Notes under the pieces: model-generated | Databases searched by the model: none | Told to the model about the DNA's origin: nothing | What the model saw: only the letters and a program-made list of their open reading frames with translations | From: Chrysomallon squamiferum | Lineage: Eukaryota > Mollusca > Gastropoda > Neomphalida > Peltospiridae | NCBI GenBank assembly: GCA_012295275.1 | Contig: CM022672.1 | Span: forward strand, 34,632,233-34,683,021 | Length of the DNA stretch: 50,789 nt | Direction of reading: 5' to 3' | Program-made: the position numbers and the translations under genes | In this document: positions 36,743 through 50,523 of the stretch, piece by piece | How the letters are laid out: each line of letters starts with the position of its first letter | How positions within the stretch are numbered: the stretch's first letter is position 1

Positions 36743-38520
36743 TAATATGGAAAAATTTAAACTGTGTGAAATATATTTATTCTGAGTAAATAATTCAATA
36801 TTAATTGGTAATTTTACTACTTTCGGCAACTTTTAAATACTAATTTATTTCTCTGTATAGTGAATGAAAGTGTTATCAAAGATAAACTTTAATATTTTTT
36901 TAGTGAATTAATTTTATTACATTACAGAATAAACATGCTCTTGCTGACCAGAAAAAGGCCAGACTGACCACTTGACCATGCTGTTTGACCAAGTTCTTTA
37001 GGTATTCTGATGGTACTGAGTTAAGTAAGCAGACGATAAAATATCTCCACTATAAAAATGAGAACTGAATGGTTGGAGAATTTGCAGAGTTTTTAGAAAG
37101 TGTTTGGTTCAAGGGTGATAATTAAAAACTTTACTTATATCAATAATGGACTACACTTATAATTGTGTTATAATGTGAGTTATATTTTAACTTCTTCTTC
37201 TTCTTCTTGTTTTTATTTTTATTCTTTATAGGATGTTTTTTTTTTTTTGAGTTTAGTGTTCACAGATGTAAATGAAGAAATGTCGCCTCTGGCTGAATTT
37301 AATACAGATTTGTGTTTATCTGAGTTTTGTCATACTGACTCCCAGATTACAAACTGTGTTACCATGAGGGTCTATTTCAAACAATACTTCAAGGGGAGAG
37401 GGAAACGTTAAAGCTCTATTTCAAACAATACTTGATGGGGAGAGATGGGCAAAAATATGACATTAATTCATGTGATTCAGAAAAAAAATGGTACAAAAGG
37501 GAACATGAATATTTTTTTCAGAAATGAATTATCTTTGAAATCCTTGATTATTGCCTCCAAAAAAAAAAAAAAAAGAGTACAGAGTTAAAAAGTGTTTGGC
37601 TCAAGGGAGATAATTAATAATTATTTAATTGTTATTTTTTACTTGAAGTAGTAGTCTAATTAATCATCAACTCCAAACGTTAAATAACACGACTGCTGAC
37701 AAAGAAGTTGTCATTAGTTATAATTTAAAAAAAAAATTAAAATCTGCATTTATCATTTGATTTGTTCTCTTAAAATGACTCATCATTCTTATTTAATATT
37801 TTCATTATAATTAGCGTATGCAGTAATTATTAACATAAATAGTAAAGTCTTACTTTGATTTCTTTTGTTTAGAAAACATTATATTAAAAAATGTTACAGT
37901 GTGTTATCAGTAATTATTAAATTTTCCAATAATTGAGTTCTGATAGGTACTGGCAGGATTTAAAAATAAAGTTCATCCACTGAATCTTATAGAGTTAAAA
38001 TTTACAGCTGTGACTAAATATGGCTTTCAGCTAATTTATTAATAAGAACATTGTTTCTATTTTATTTTGATCGTTTCTAAATTTGAATATGAGAAAAGGA
38101 AAATGAATTTGATATATTGTTTATTAATAAATGTTATTAAACTTTTATAAATGTGTAAGTTGTTGATTTATAACACGATACAGAACATAGTCTATCCAAA
38201 AACAAACATTAGCAAAGACTGCTAAATGTTACAAGTTTTTATTGTTTGAATTTTTTATAATTAGATACAAATATTTACTGTATTTATTAACATCGTTATT
38301 TTTTATGTTGCAGAATTCAAACTTGATGTAAATGTGACGGAACCTCATTAGTGCCTCTTTGCCAGACTTGTTTTTAATCGTAATTTTGTTTTCTATGTAG
38401 TGAATTATATAATAAAATCCTTATTTTCATAAGCCCATTTAAAGCAGAATGTCTGCTACATTTTATCTTTAGTCTATTATTATTTTACGGTAATATTTAT
38501 TTAGCTATCTTGTATAATCA
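36241..38520. other. Intergenic, no gene seen
   Basis: AT-rich sequence with an (AAT)n tract at about 36702-36741. GGCTCAAGGG-GATAATTAA-type blocks occur near 37100 and 37597, and two copies of CTATTTCAAACAATACTT occur at about 37371 and 37413. No exon is convincing. Confidence 0.5.
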
Positions 38521-38536
38521 TGTTTATAATTTATAT

Positions 38537-38540
<4 letters not shown>

Positions 38541-38588
<48 letters not shown>
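38541..38588. repeat. (GA)n microsatellite
   Basis: About 46 bases of GA repeat. Confidence 0.95.
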
Positions 38589-39590
38589 TGAGGCGGGATA
38601 TCTAAATTAAAAACGGGAATATTTAAATAAAAAGTGGAAACAATGAGTCGTCATGAAGCTGCTTTGTCCCGCAAAGACGAGATCCCAGCAAGGTTACCAA
38701 AACTACAGTAAACGAAAATCTCAGCAAATATCGTGAAAACCTGATTTGTTTAACGAAACAAACTTATTTATTCTTAACGAGGTTACATTAGTCTGTTTCT
38801 AAATGGTTTTGAAAACTAAGTGGCTTGCTCAAACAGAGATTTTTTTTTTCTTCTTTTTTTTGTTTTTTTTTGTTGTTTTTTTTTTTTGACTGTTACATAA
38901 AATAAAGATTTTAAAACGTATTACATTTTTTCCGGTCGTACCAAAAGAAGTTAAAAAGAAGAAGAAGAAGAAAAAAGTTAGGAACGTCGAAAACAGCAGG
39001 TACGCATGCATGTGAATATATCAGATCTTCAGAGAAGGGGAGATAATCGAAAATGTTTCGTGATTCTGTCTGAATTATCACTTTCTCTCGAAACTTATGA
39101 CAGAGATACAAAAGTAATCATCTTAAAATGATTGAAACAAAACCAGAAGGTGATTTTATTCCTTTTGAAATGTTTATTAAATCACTTAAATGTTTTCATT
39201 ATGGACAAAACGTGACTGAGATGATGTGCATATACACTGTTTTCATGGCAACGGTAACACACAACTATACTTCAGTAATATTTAGCAGTCTTTGCCAGTC
39301 AAATTTCTTTGTTTTGAATAAAAAAGATTTAAATAATTTCCATCATATTTAAATTTTTCCTTTCTAGAAATTTGCATTCAGTAATTTGTTTAATTATAAT
39401 AATACACGGTCGTGTGGGATCGAACATTCACTGTGGATCTGTTAACTAGTTCCCCGTCACATCCAGTACCAGTGAAAACTATCAAGTGTTATGTCCTTGA
39501 AAGTTTCTCTTCATAGCGGGTTTCTTCTCTAGACACTGTTCAGATAATGTTAGTAGTTCTTAATAAAAGTAACAAATATACTTTGGACAA
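38589..39590. other. Intergenic, no gene seen
   Basis: Includes T-rich homopolymer blocks at about 38840-38887. The open frame at 39128-39352 has no recognisable motif and no splice or codon support. Confidence 0.45.
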
Positions 39591-39596
39591 GTCCTG

Positions 39597-39610
39597 TAGT
39601 AGTAGTAGTA

Positions 39611-39659
<49 letters not shown>

Positions 39660-39775
39660 TGAGAGAGACCATCTGACAGACAGACACACTCAGACACACA
39701 CAGACACAGAGACACACACACAGACACAGGCACACACACAGACACACACAGACACAGACACACATACACATACAT
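39597..39775. repeat. (AGT)n-(AAT)n and (CACAGA)n microsatellites
   Basis: Short AGT and longer AAT tracts (39597-39660) followed by CA/CAGA repeats (about 39676-39775). Confidence 0.95.
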
Positions 39776-39799
39776 AAACATTAAAACAGAACATCCTGC

Positions 39800-40030
39800 T
39801 GTCACGGAATTTAAATGGGCCGGTTCCGCAATGCGGTTATTTCGAGTTATGTCCCTTGATTTGTCATTAGATGCCGCTCCGCAAACCAGATCAGCTATTG
39901 CGAAGAACACAGCACGACGAAGCAAACTGTTATCAACAAAACACGCTCTAAATACCCGCGACATAAGCCTGTTGATAAGTTGATAACTGACCAGAATCTC
40001 TCCACTCATCTCTGATTGATTGCAGAGCCA
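39800..40030 (-). repeat. Mollusc-type dispersed repeat with GGGACATAACTC motif
   Basis: The minus strand carries AAGGGACATAACTCGAAATAA followed by GCGGAACCGGCCCAT. A related block occurs at about 41888-41930 on the plus strand (GAAGATAACTC ... GCGGAACCGGCCCAT), so the pair is inverted. The open frame across it is repeat sequence, not a gene. Confidence 0.55.
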
Positions 40031-41330
40031 GAGGTAAGATTTCTTTACAAAACCATTAAATTATTCATCCAACATACTCTGTACGTAAACAAACTCAAAC
40101 AGTTACAAACTAACAAAGGGCTTTGACTCTGCCCAGCGAGTTGGATGTGGTCACCTCGTTGCTGTTCCCTGTGGAACACGTGTAACATCCGCTTCATGTT
40201 GCCATGTAATACTAGAAAGTTAAATATAACAGTTAAACATTACTATAATACTTTAAAAATTCGTCATTCTTAAAATCAGCAAATAATTTAAAATGGTAAA
40301 ACAGTTTTTCATTGCCACAATCTTGTCTTTTGTTGGACAAGTGTTGTTTCTTAAATTCAAGTATTCTCACCAAAATAAAAGAATGTGTTTTTGTTAGTAT
40401 TGAATTAGTCCCACCTTAACCTAAACGTCCTGAATGTTGGATTGATAAATTGCTGATCCATTTATCTTTGAAGATAGTTTCCGGTTTTCAAATAATTTGT
40501 TTTTTTTTTTCAGTCGGTGACCTAAACATTGGAGATGATCCCAGACAAAACTGACAAAATTTCTTTATCGTACTTTATCTAGTAACAACATAGCCTCCTG
40601 ACTTCCAATGAGTAGCTAATGAACAAGTAAATGATATCACCCTACAGACGTTGTTTTGTTATTTTACCTGCTATTAAAAAGTAAATCCAATTTGTGAGCA
40701 GGATGACATTGTCAGCAAGTAATGTATGTAACCGTCCGACTTATTTAGATCGCTATTGTTGAATGTGTGTGTCGGTTACCGGCCAGGTGTTAAACCTTAG
40801 TCACACAAACTTGTACGTGACTGTGTAGTTATATGTGTATAATTTTATGACGTTGTGATGTATATGAATATGTTAAACATTAGTAGTGAAATGTATTAGG
40901 AAAGTATGGATTTTATAATTGCATGAATGAATAACATATGGTGTTATGTCATGTGTATTGTTTGATAGGAACCATGTATTAGCGATATGTGGCAAGATGT
41001 TTAATTATCTATGAGACTCTAGGGAATGTCATGCGTTATATATATTTCTTATTGTAATGTCGTGTATTCTGCTCTTGTTGTATTTTAGTTAATTGATTTG
41101 ATTGTTTCAGGGTTTTAAACATAAATTGTGTGTCATGTCAAATAAAAAGCCATTGTCGTCTTTTTGAAAACAAACTGAAATGCTATTACATATATTATAA
41201 ATTTATATATGTACATAAGAATAATCAAACCCTACGACTAGTACAACATCCTATTCCGATTTCAGTAACATGTTTTTAACAACTTTAAATAGTAACATTG
41301 ATACATCAGGTCACATTTCATTGTTTACGT
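40030..41330. other. Intergenic, no gene seen
   Basis: Unique-looking AT-rich sequence with AATAAA-type hexamers (for example near 41141). No coding exon is recognised. Confidence 0.45.
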
Positions 41331-41334
41331 TAAC

Positions 41335-41800
41335 CAGACAGTGATTAATCACACAATATCATGTATCCAAGTTTTATTCAGTAAATAGATACCTAGACAG
41401 AGAACTACATCAAATCATCAGTAAATAGTACCTAGATAGAGAACTTCAATTAGTTTGATTTTAAACAAAACATCCCCACTATGAAAACCAGACAGTAATT
41501 AATCACACAATATCATGACGTTTTATTCAGTAAATAGATACCTAGATAGAGAACTACATCAATAAAATAATCTCTCTGTGAAAACCAGTTTGAGTATTTA
41601 AACAAAACATCCCCACTATAACCAGACAGTAATTAATCACACAATATCGTGACGTTTTATTCAGTAAATAGATACCTAGATAGAGAACTACATCAATACA
41701 AAATAATCTCACAGTGAAAATCAGTTTGAGTATTTAAACAAAGCGTCCATACTAAACCACACAGTAATTAATCACACAGTATCATGCAGCTTCCAAGTGG
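41335..41800. repeat. ~135-bp tandem repeat
   Basis: CAGT-ATTAATCACACA-TATC recurs at 41339, 41493, 41627 and 41762. Each copy is followed by TTTTATTCAGTAAATAGATA, CCTAGA-AGAGAACT and, later, GAGTATTTAAACAAA-C-TCC. Units vary from 134 to 154 bases. Confidence 0.85.
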
Positions 41801-41859
41801 CTGTTTATCTTGCTGCTGCCTGAATCGTGAAGGTTGCACTTGGACTAAATCAAGCGGTG

Positions 41860-42130
41860 CGACCCGGAAGTGAGGAGGATTCGCGGAATGGGAAGATAAC
41901 TCTAAATAATTATACTGCGGAACCGGCCCATTGCGTAACAAATTTGTCTTTCTACCACGTCCGCACTCTTTATTTTTGGCGCCAATTTTTCCACTCCACG
42001 TGGTTGTTTTAAAGCAGCTCGCACTTGGTAGTTAAAGTGAGAGTAGAAAAGTCAACACAACAGCCCAGTCAGGCGGGTAACCGATGTTTCTGAATGACAT
42101 TGTCTTTACGGACGAGTATGGTAAGCCATT
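41860..42130 (+). other. GC-richer stretch with a possible small 5' exon
   Basis: After the dispersed repeat block there is a GC-richer stretch and an ATG at 42084 followed by 12 codons (MFLNDIVFTDEY) and a GTAAGC donor in phase 1. No partner exon is seen. Weak support; listed because splice context and composition differ from the surroundings. Confidence 0.2.
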
Positions 42131-42334
42131 GTCTATTCTTATTTTGATAGGGTGTAATGTGCAATTAACCTGTATCAGTAACATTTGGTATAAAAATAAA
42201 ATTAACTGTTTGATTGTCCTCCGTGCACATTGTTATTTTATCTTGGTTTCCCTGTATGACCTTACTCGTATCATATTTATAAATCCTTTTATAGCGACAG
42301 AGAAATATATAAATATATTTACATCAACACCCAG

Positions 42335-42349
42335 TCACAGGCACACACA

Positions 42350-42417
<68 letters not shown>

Positions 42418-42485
42418 AACACACACAGCCACAAACATACTCACACACATAGACAGATACACACATAGACAAATACACACACACT
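42335..42485. repeat. (CA)n microsatellite
   Basis: CA repeats with CAAACA interruptions. Confidence 0.95.
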
Positions 42486-42489
42486 AATA

Positions 42490-43164
42490 GTAAATTCCTG
42501 AAACTTAAGATGAATATTGCATCGTGGACAGAATGCTCAAAAATTCAAGTCAAAACGTTGTAATTTGGGGACTTTCTAAAACTCAGAGATTGTTGGGTAA
42601 AAAGTGATACAAGTTAGTATGCAGAACTTTTAATTCATTCAAAACATATTTGAGACTAAAATAAAGGAAGTGACCACATATAATCATTTGAATTCAGTTT
42701 GACCTTTCTCTAAAATAAAATGAAATCATTTGCTGACATCATACTTTTCTGAATAATCTATCTTCATATGTGACATCAACATTGGTTGTTTGGTCAGTCT
42801 TATTTGGATTGAGACCAGTTAGGATCCTCTGACAACGTCATCATTACACCTGTGACGTCTACGCGTTGTGCATGCTGCTGTTGTGCATGCTGCTGTTTTG
42901 TGAACTAATAAAATATGGTCTCGATTCTAACACCGTACAATTACATGTATGTCAGTATTACGTGAATGAATGTGTTTGAGTAAGTGTGTTTCTTTGTACA
43001 TCTGTATCATGTGTTTAGACAAATCAAGTTTAGTGTATCACTGAGAAAAACAATAAAGTCAGTATAATTCAGACTGGCAGGAGAGAACAGTTTATTTATC
43101 ATCAAAACAATAAGTTTCCATCTAGAAACCTGAAATACAGTTGTGGAAATTGTCTAACTTTATT
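42490..43164. other. 3' flank of the Hint gene
   Basis: No gene is seen. A local duplication of TTGTGCATGCTGCTGTT is at about 42865-42898. The minus-strand AATAAA that ends the Hint transcript is at 43159-43164. Confidence 0.5.
43159..43164 (-). terminator. Polyadenylation signal AATAAA of the Hint gene
   Basis: On the minus strand AATAAA immediately follows the TGA stop (43167-43165), giving an extremely short 3' untranslated region if used. Copy D at 26 kb preserves the same AATAAA, overlapping its stop. Confidence 0.5.
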
Positions 43165-45658
<2,494 letters not shown>

Positions 45659-45740
45659 TCTACAGTAATAGCACTACTAATAGAAAAACCAACAGGAACA
45701 TAATTTATATAGTTTCATATATTCAAATACGCACAGATTT
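45659..45740 (-). promoter_or_regulatory. Hint gene core promoter with TATA box
   Basis: On the minus strand CTATATAAAT lies at about 45703-45712, about 50 bases before the ATG. The region from TTTGAATATATGAAA to the ATG is conserved with the flank of the plus-strand exon at 50446, where TATTTAAA takes the same place. Confidence 0.6.
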
Positions 45741-45930
45741 TTTTTCACTTAATTCGATCGATCCAGTAATAAATACTTGTAGTTTTCTTTTTTTTGAAAC
45801 TGCTCGTTTGTTCATGATCGTTATTAAAAAGGACATTATGTTGCTATAATAAAAAGCGTTTATTTGAAATTCTCTTGTAAAAATACATATTTATTAAATA
45901 AGCGAGAAGTGGTACTATCGTTTACATAAT
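45741..45930. other. Hint gene upstream flank
   Basis: AT-rich; nothing specific seen before the right arm of the inverted duplication begins. Confidence 0.5.
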
Positions 45931-46371
45931 GTAGTGAATAACGTTGAATACAGTTTTATTCAGTTTGTAATACAGACTCCAGCTACATAAAGTACAGGGA
46001 ATCAGATAAGTTATGTAGTGTTGTGTGTTTATTTCTTTTAATTAGACATTTCACTATTGTATAAGATTTTAATTATTGTGTATTCATATCACAGCCACAA
46101 CATTATAAAGAGGTTTAGCAAGCAAATTACAAAGGGACGGACTACTGTTTAGAATTCGGATCACAATCAAACTGAACTATGTTGTGAATGTTAATCTGCT
46201 TAACCCCGGGGCAGTTGTCCAGTTTATGTCTTTATAAACGTGGCTCGGGTACCACCCAGCTATCGGCTTTGTGTGAAACACGTGTAAACAAACTTACATT
46301 AACACAAACAACATCAGCCCGATGTTGAGTACGACCACCACGTAAACCACGTCTCACTGTGTGTAGTGTGT

Positions 46372-46465
46372 AACAAAAACAAAATACAAACACAAAATAC
46401 AAACACAAAATACAAACACAAAATACAAACACAAATACAAACAGAAAATACAAACACAAAATACA
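46372..46465 (-). repeat. CAAAATACAAACA minisatellite
   Basis: Inverted counterpart of the 25196-25318 array, with fewer units. Confidence 0.9.
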
Positions 46466-46479
46466 TTTTCTGTCAAGTT

Positions 46480-47530
46480 ATTTTCAAAAACGTAACACAA
46501 GTTTACATGATACTAAGGAAAATGCATTGTACTTGGTTTCTAGTTATCACGAGATTATTATAACTAGCATTCGTTATTTCTAATGTCTTATTATTCCCTA
46601 AACAGTTACAGAAAACTGTAAGGTATTGAATCAGTAACAGAGGTTCTTTTTGTGTTTTTATATTCTAAAGGAAAGTGTTACGAACAAATTGGAATGCAGT
46701 TATATCTAAGAGAAACAAAAAGAGAAATTGTTATTGCAGTTGATATGTTGGGCTTGTCTTAAGTCAATCCAGATAGTTCAAAAATATTAAGGAAGATTTA
46801 ATTCAACCCAGACTGAAAGTTCACTGTATTGAAAACTAGATGTTGATAATGCATCGGTCGAATGTCATTTAGACTTGTTTGGCAAGATTGTAAAATTAAA
46901 GTAATTATAATACGGATGTGAAAACCGGGGATTCAGTCATTTAGTATAAGTTAAAGAATTCATCTCAAGTTTCAGAGATATTTTATGTAAACACCAAACT
47001 TTCTGGTGAATTAGCAATATTTCCGTTGTTTATAAGTGCTGAAATAAGAATGAATATATATTGGGTAAATGTTTTTAATTGTATGAATCTAACTTAATAT
47101 TTTGCTATCTTAAGTCTATGGTTATCTTTTGTAAAAGTATTTCTAGATAAACATGTGTTTCTAACATGTATAGCTTTCATACGTGAAAATCGTGTAATTT
47201 AAAACACACTGTAAAAAGAATACTACATGATCGTATGTTAAAAAACGATGATGAATTTGAATCGGTTAAGGAATTTACGACTGGTAATGTGAAACATTAA
47301 TGGGTTTAATATCTGAAAGAGAAAAATTGCATCGGTCATTTTTATAATGAATCTAAATTGTCTGAAATATTTTAAATGTTGTCATGCTGTACTCATAACA
47401 ATGTTATAAATGCAAAATTAATTCAAAGCTATTTTTCTAACACTAAAACAGAAATGGTAAATGGTATCTGTCACTTTTGGAATTTTTATGGTGAAAAATT
47501 ATTTTTAACCGTACAACTTTATCTGCTGAG
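46480..47530. other. No gene seen
   Basis: AT-rich sequence, partly belonging to the inverted arm. No exon is recognised. Confidence 0.5.
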
Positions 47531-47536
47531 ATAAAT

Positions 47537-47538
<2 letters not shown>

Positions 47539-47572
<34 letters not shown>

Positions 47573-47605
47573 GCTATATATATATACACACACACACACA
47601 TCATA
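47539..47605. repeat. (CA)n and (TA)n microsatellite
   Basis: CA repeat interrupted by TATATA, at the left edge of the Tigger-like insertion. Confidence 0.95.
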
Positions 47606-47659
47606 ATTAATATTATAATTAATATTATAATACACTTTGAAGAAACAAAATGTTGACAT

Positions 47660-48748
47660 TTATTTTCAACAGTGTTATTGATGATTTGCACCATCCTGAA
47701 GAAAAAAGAGGTAATCAAGACAGACAACGTGGCCAAACGTGTGACTAATCTAACGAGGCAAATATCCAAACTTTTAGATGAAGTTGAAAAGCTTCTCTTA
47801 ATTTGGATCAATGAAAAGCAACTTGCAGTAATACGTGAAAAGGCAAAGACTTTTGAACAATGATTTGTTGTTTAAATCGCCTTGAACTTCTGCTAAAAGT
47901 GACGAGTTTAAGGTCAGCAGAAGTTGGTTGGAGAAGTATTCACAGTGTTATTAGGCACGGGGAAGCTGCAAGTTCCAACGAGAAAGAAGCGGAAAAGTTT
48001 AAGGTGAAATTTGATATCTTTGTCAGAAGGCTACTTTCCTCAACAAGTGTTTAACTGCGACGAGACGGGTCTCAAGAGGACATGTGTGACTCAGGAGGAG
48101 AAGGCGCAACCGGGGCAGAAACCAACGAAAGAGAGTCTGACGTTGTTGTTACGTGCCAATGCATGTGACAACTGCAAGATTAAGCCACTGTTGGTCTACC
48201 ACTCAGAAAATCCTCGCGTCTTTAAGCACAATTAACGTCCAGAAAAAACAAAGTCACTGTGACGTGGAGACTAATGAGAAGGCATGAGTGACGAGACTAA
48301 CCTTGATGAACGATAACGCGATGGCACACTTCAGAAACATTCTCCGACAAAGAAACACATTTCTCTTGATCGTCTCTCAAGCGGAAAGAAGCAGAGCCAG
48401 ATGCCAAAAAACGCGAAAACAAACCGCTGAAGGAACTTTCCCCAGTGTTACTGTGGAAGGAGACTCGCTTTCCAATCAACATCTTCCTCCTCTTCAAAAC
48501 CACCGTCCACCCGTGACAGGACTCTCCGCCACGTTGCAAGTCACAGTAAAATACATCCACAGTAATCTCAGTGTTTTTCTATGTGTATGGTTATTTTAGG
48601 AAAATTCTGTGTTTATTCCTGCAGAAAGTCCTGAAAACAGTGAAAATAAAACAATTATGTGGGCTGGAACGGATTGTTTACAGCTACATTATTTCAGTTT
48701 ATGAAAGGAGATTTGGAACGAGTTAATATAAGCCGAGTTTCCACTGTA
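47660..48748 (+). mobile_element. Decayed Tigger/pogo-family DNA transposon
   Basis: Broken frames encode successive parts of a Tigger/jerky (DDE_1, CENP-B-like) transposase: DNA-binding region LKKKEVIKTDNVAKRVTN and LLLIWINEKQLA (47672-47863), IHSVIRHGEAASSNEKEAEK (about 47938-48000), then in another frame QQVFNCDETGL with the first catalytic Asp (about 48043-48090) and KIKPLLVYHSENPRVFKHN (to 48233), and a remnant LMNDNAMAHF near the second Asp (about 48304). Several frameshifts and deletions make it inactive. The right end CGAGTTAATATAAGCCGAGT, then TTCCACTG, ends at 48746, followed by TA, as expected for a pogo terminal inverted repeat and target duplication. The left end is missing. Confidence 0.8.
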
Positions 48749-49060
48749 TTATTCTAATCAACTTTATTATTGATATTATCACTATATTCATTATTATTAC
48801 TGTCCTTCTCGTCGTCTTTTCTATATAACATAGCCAAACTGGTTATTTATATATACGTGTCTTTTCCTAGTTAATATAACTGTTCCATCTTGAAGTCTAC
48901 TAAAGTACGAAGATATGGTTGTACTTAACTATCTGGAAGAAGTAAAACAATATGCTTACATATTTGAAGGTAAATTCACTTGGGTTGTAATGTTTACTAT
49001 ATCTGAATCACGTCCAGGCCATTGTGTTAACAAACACATGCAGTTAAGACATTAAAACAG

Positions 49061-49434
49061 TTGATGAAAGGACACCACAGCACTGGCTTCTGTTGCAGGG
49101 AGTTTCCACGATATTGCGGTAAATCACAAACGTTACAATACGTTGGACCGAACAGATCGCAAACTGCTCTTTTTTGTACACACGTTCTTAGTAATGTTTA
49201 GAAAATACACTTCAACACAAGAAGGAGGAAAAGTCAACTTGAAATGTTTCGTTTTTCAATTGTAGTAACATAATTTACATTTTCCAATGGAAAAAGCGGT
49301 AATGCCAGTCTTACTGCTAGTACAAATACAGTTGTTGTTACTACTCTTTCTAATGTTAATGCAAATTACTAGACAACGTGTACTATAACTACAACAGCTG
49401 CTATTGAAATTTAGTATTATTACTACTAGATTAC
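49061..49434. other. Flank, partly Hint intron 4 homology
   Basis: From about 49295 the sequence resembles 43600-43735 (intron 4 side of the Hint gene). Before that nothing is recognised. Confidence 0.5.
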
Positions 49435-49537
49435 CTTGTTTGAAAGAAATGTTTGTACAACTTGAGCTGGACAGATTTCATCTGAACAGCTTTCTGTTTT
49501 GAACAAATAATCACCTGCTTTCACTGATTTCGCAAAA
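49435..49537 (-). pseudogene. Hint exon 4 copy with a 4-bp deletion (copy B)
   Basis: Minus-strand paralogue of 43735-43841: FAKSVKAGDYLFKTESCSDE and so on, with acceptor TTCAG and donor GTAATC present. It lacks four bases near the 3' end (TCAAACAAG against TCAAACAAACAAG), so it would leave in phase 0 rather than phase 1 and shift the frame. No other Hint exons of this copy are visible nearby. Probably a pseudogene fragment. Confidence 0.72.
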
Positions 49538-49539
49538 CT

Positions 49540-50445
49540 GAAGGAACCAACAAATACAGTATAAGAAACAGATAGTATAATTATGACTGAGTGTATCGTG
49601 TTATTCTGATAAAAGTGAAAGTCTATCTGATATTTTTTTTATTAAAAAATAAATGTGAATGAAATCTCAAATGTTATTATCTGATTTGAACGACGTTATA
49701 TTGCAACAGTAAAACTGTTTCTACGAAATCATGTGTTTATAAAATCTAACATTTATTTTATGTTTATGACTTCATTGATGACGTTCAGTTGCTCACGCAC
49801 ATTTCTGGACCTGAAGCCTGAACTGGGATGTGGGCGTTCGTTAGCAACAACAGGTTCTTTAAATCCACTTTTATCTTCTTTAGTGACCTTGTGATTGATC
49901 ATCATGATTTAAAATTCTAGATTTTGATTAAATCTTTTAAGCAGTATGGACTAAACTAGCTTCTTGGTAGGGCCATGAAGCTCAAGCTTTATTAGATTCG
50001 TGACAGATTTGCCCCTGATGACGTCATTTGCCAAGTCGCCGAATTCTATTCTCAATTTTAGTATGCTCAGTAGTCAATTGACGATTTTGAAGAAAATCTT
50101 TGTGGATCTTTGATTTTTACTTTTAATCCTAGAAACTGCACTGCAGGAAGAAATCTTTCGTATGCAAGTATATAAACGGTAATATCACTTCTCGCTGAAT
50201 TTAAAAAAAAAAAAATTATTTCCACACGTAAATTTGAAATAAATGTTTATTTTTTCATTTTTATTGCAATATAATGTCGTTTTTAATAACGATAGTGAAC
50301 AAACCAGCAGCTTGACATGTACAACTGCCATTTATTACTGTTTCGATGAAATGAAGTGTGAAAAATATCTGTGCAATTTGAATATATGAAAATATTTAAA
50401 TAATGTTCTTCTTGGTATTACTGTTAGTAATACTATTACTGTAGA
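49540..50445 (+). promoter_or_regulatory. Upstream region of the plus-strand Hint gene (copy C)
   Basis: A perfect CRE-type TGACGTCA is at 50019-50026. The last 70 or so bases (AATATATGAAAATATTTAAA ... ATTACTGTAGA) match the promoter of the complete Hint gene, with TATTTAAA at the TATA position. No exons are seen in between. Confidence 0.5.
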
Positions 50446-50523
50446 ATGAAACCGGCTGAAGCTAAATTTGCTGTGTTTACCTTATTGTATGTTCTTAACT
50501 CTGTGTTCTGTGACCTTAAAGTG
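50446..50523 (+). CDS. First exon (signal peptide) of another Hint gene (copy C)
   Basis: ATG at 50446 starts MKPAEAKFAVFTLLYVLNSV and FCDLKV, then a GTAAGC donor in phase 0. It is clearly paralogous to 45566-45658 in peptide, phase and upstream sequence. The rest of the gene would lie beyond the window, transcribed away from the complete copy. It is five codons shorter than the other exon 1. Confidence 0.72.

Larger units (their letters stand above)
45930..49060 (-). repeat. Right arm of the inverted duplication
   Basis: Inverted match of 24378-25700 in three blocks (45930-46450, 47150-47530, 48790-49060). The block 47.53-48.75 kb is absent from the left arm and is the Tigger/pogo insertion. 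Sequence between 46470 and 47150 has no evident counterpart. Confidence 0.75.

Noticed and set aside
39128-39352. 74-codon open frame starting MIETKPEGDF
   Set aside because: No motif, no splice context, AT-rich surroundings; indistinguishable from chance.
39560-40009. 149-codon minus-strand open frame
   Set aside because: Half is CA/AAT repeat and the rest is the dispersed repeat with the GGGACATAACTC motif; no domain.
48297-48560. Minus-strand 87-codon open frame
   Set aside because: Antisense to the decayed Tigger transposase; no family.
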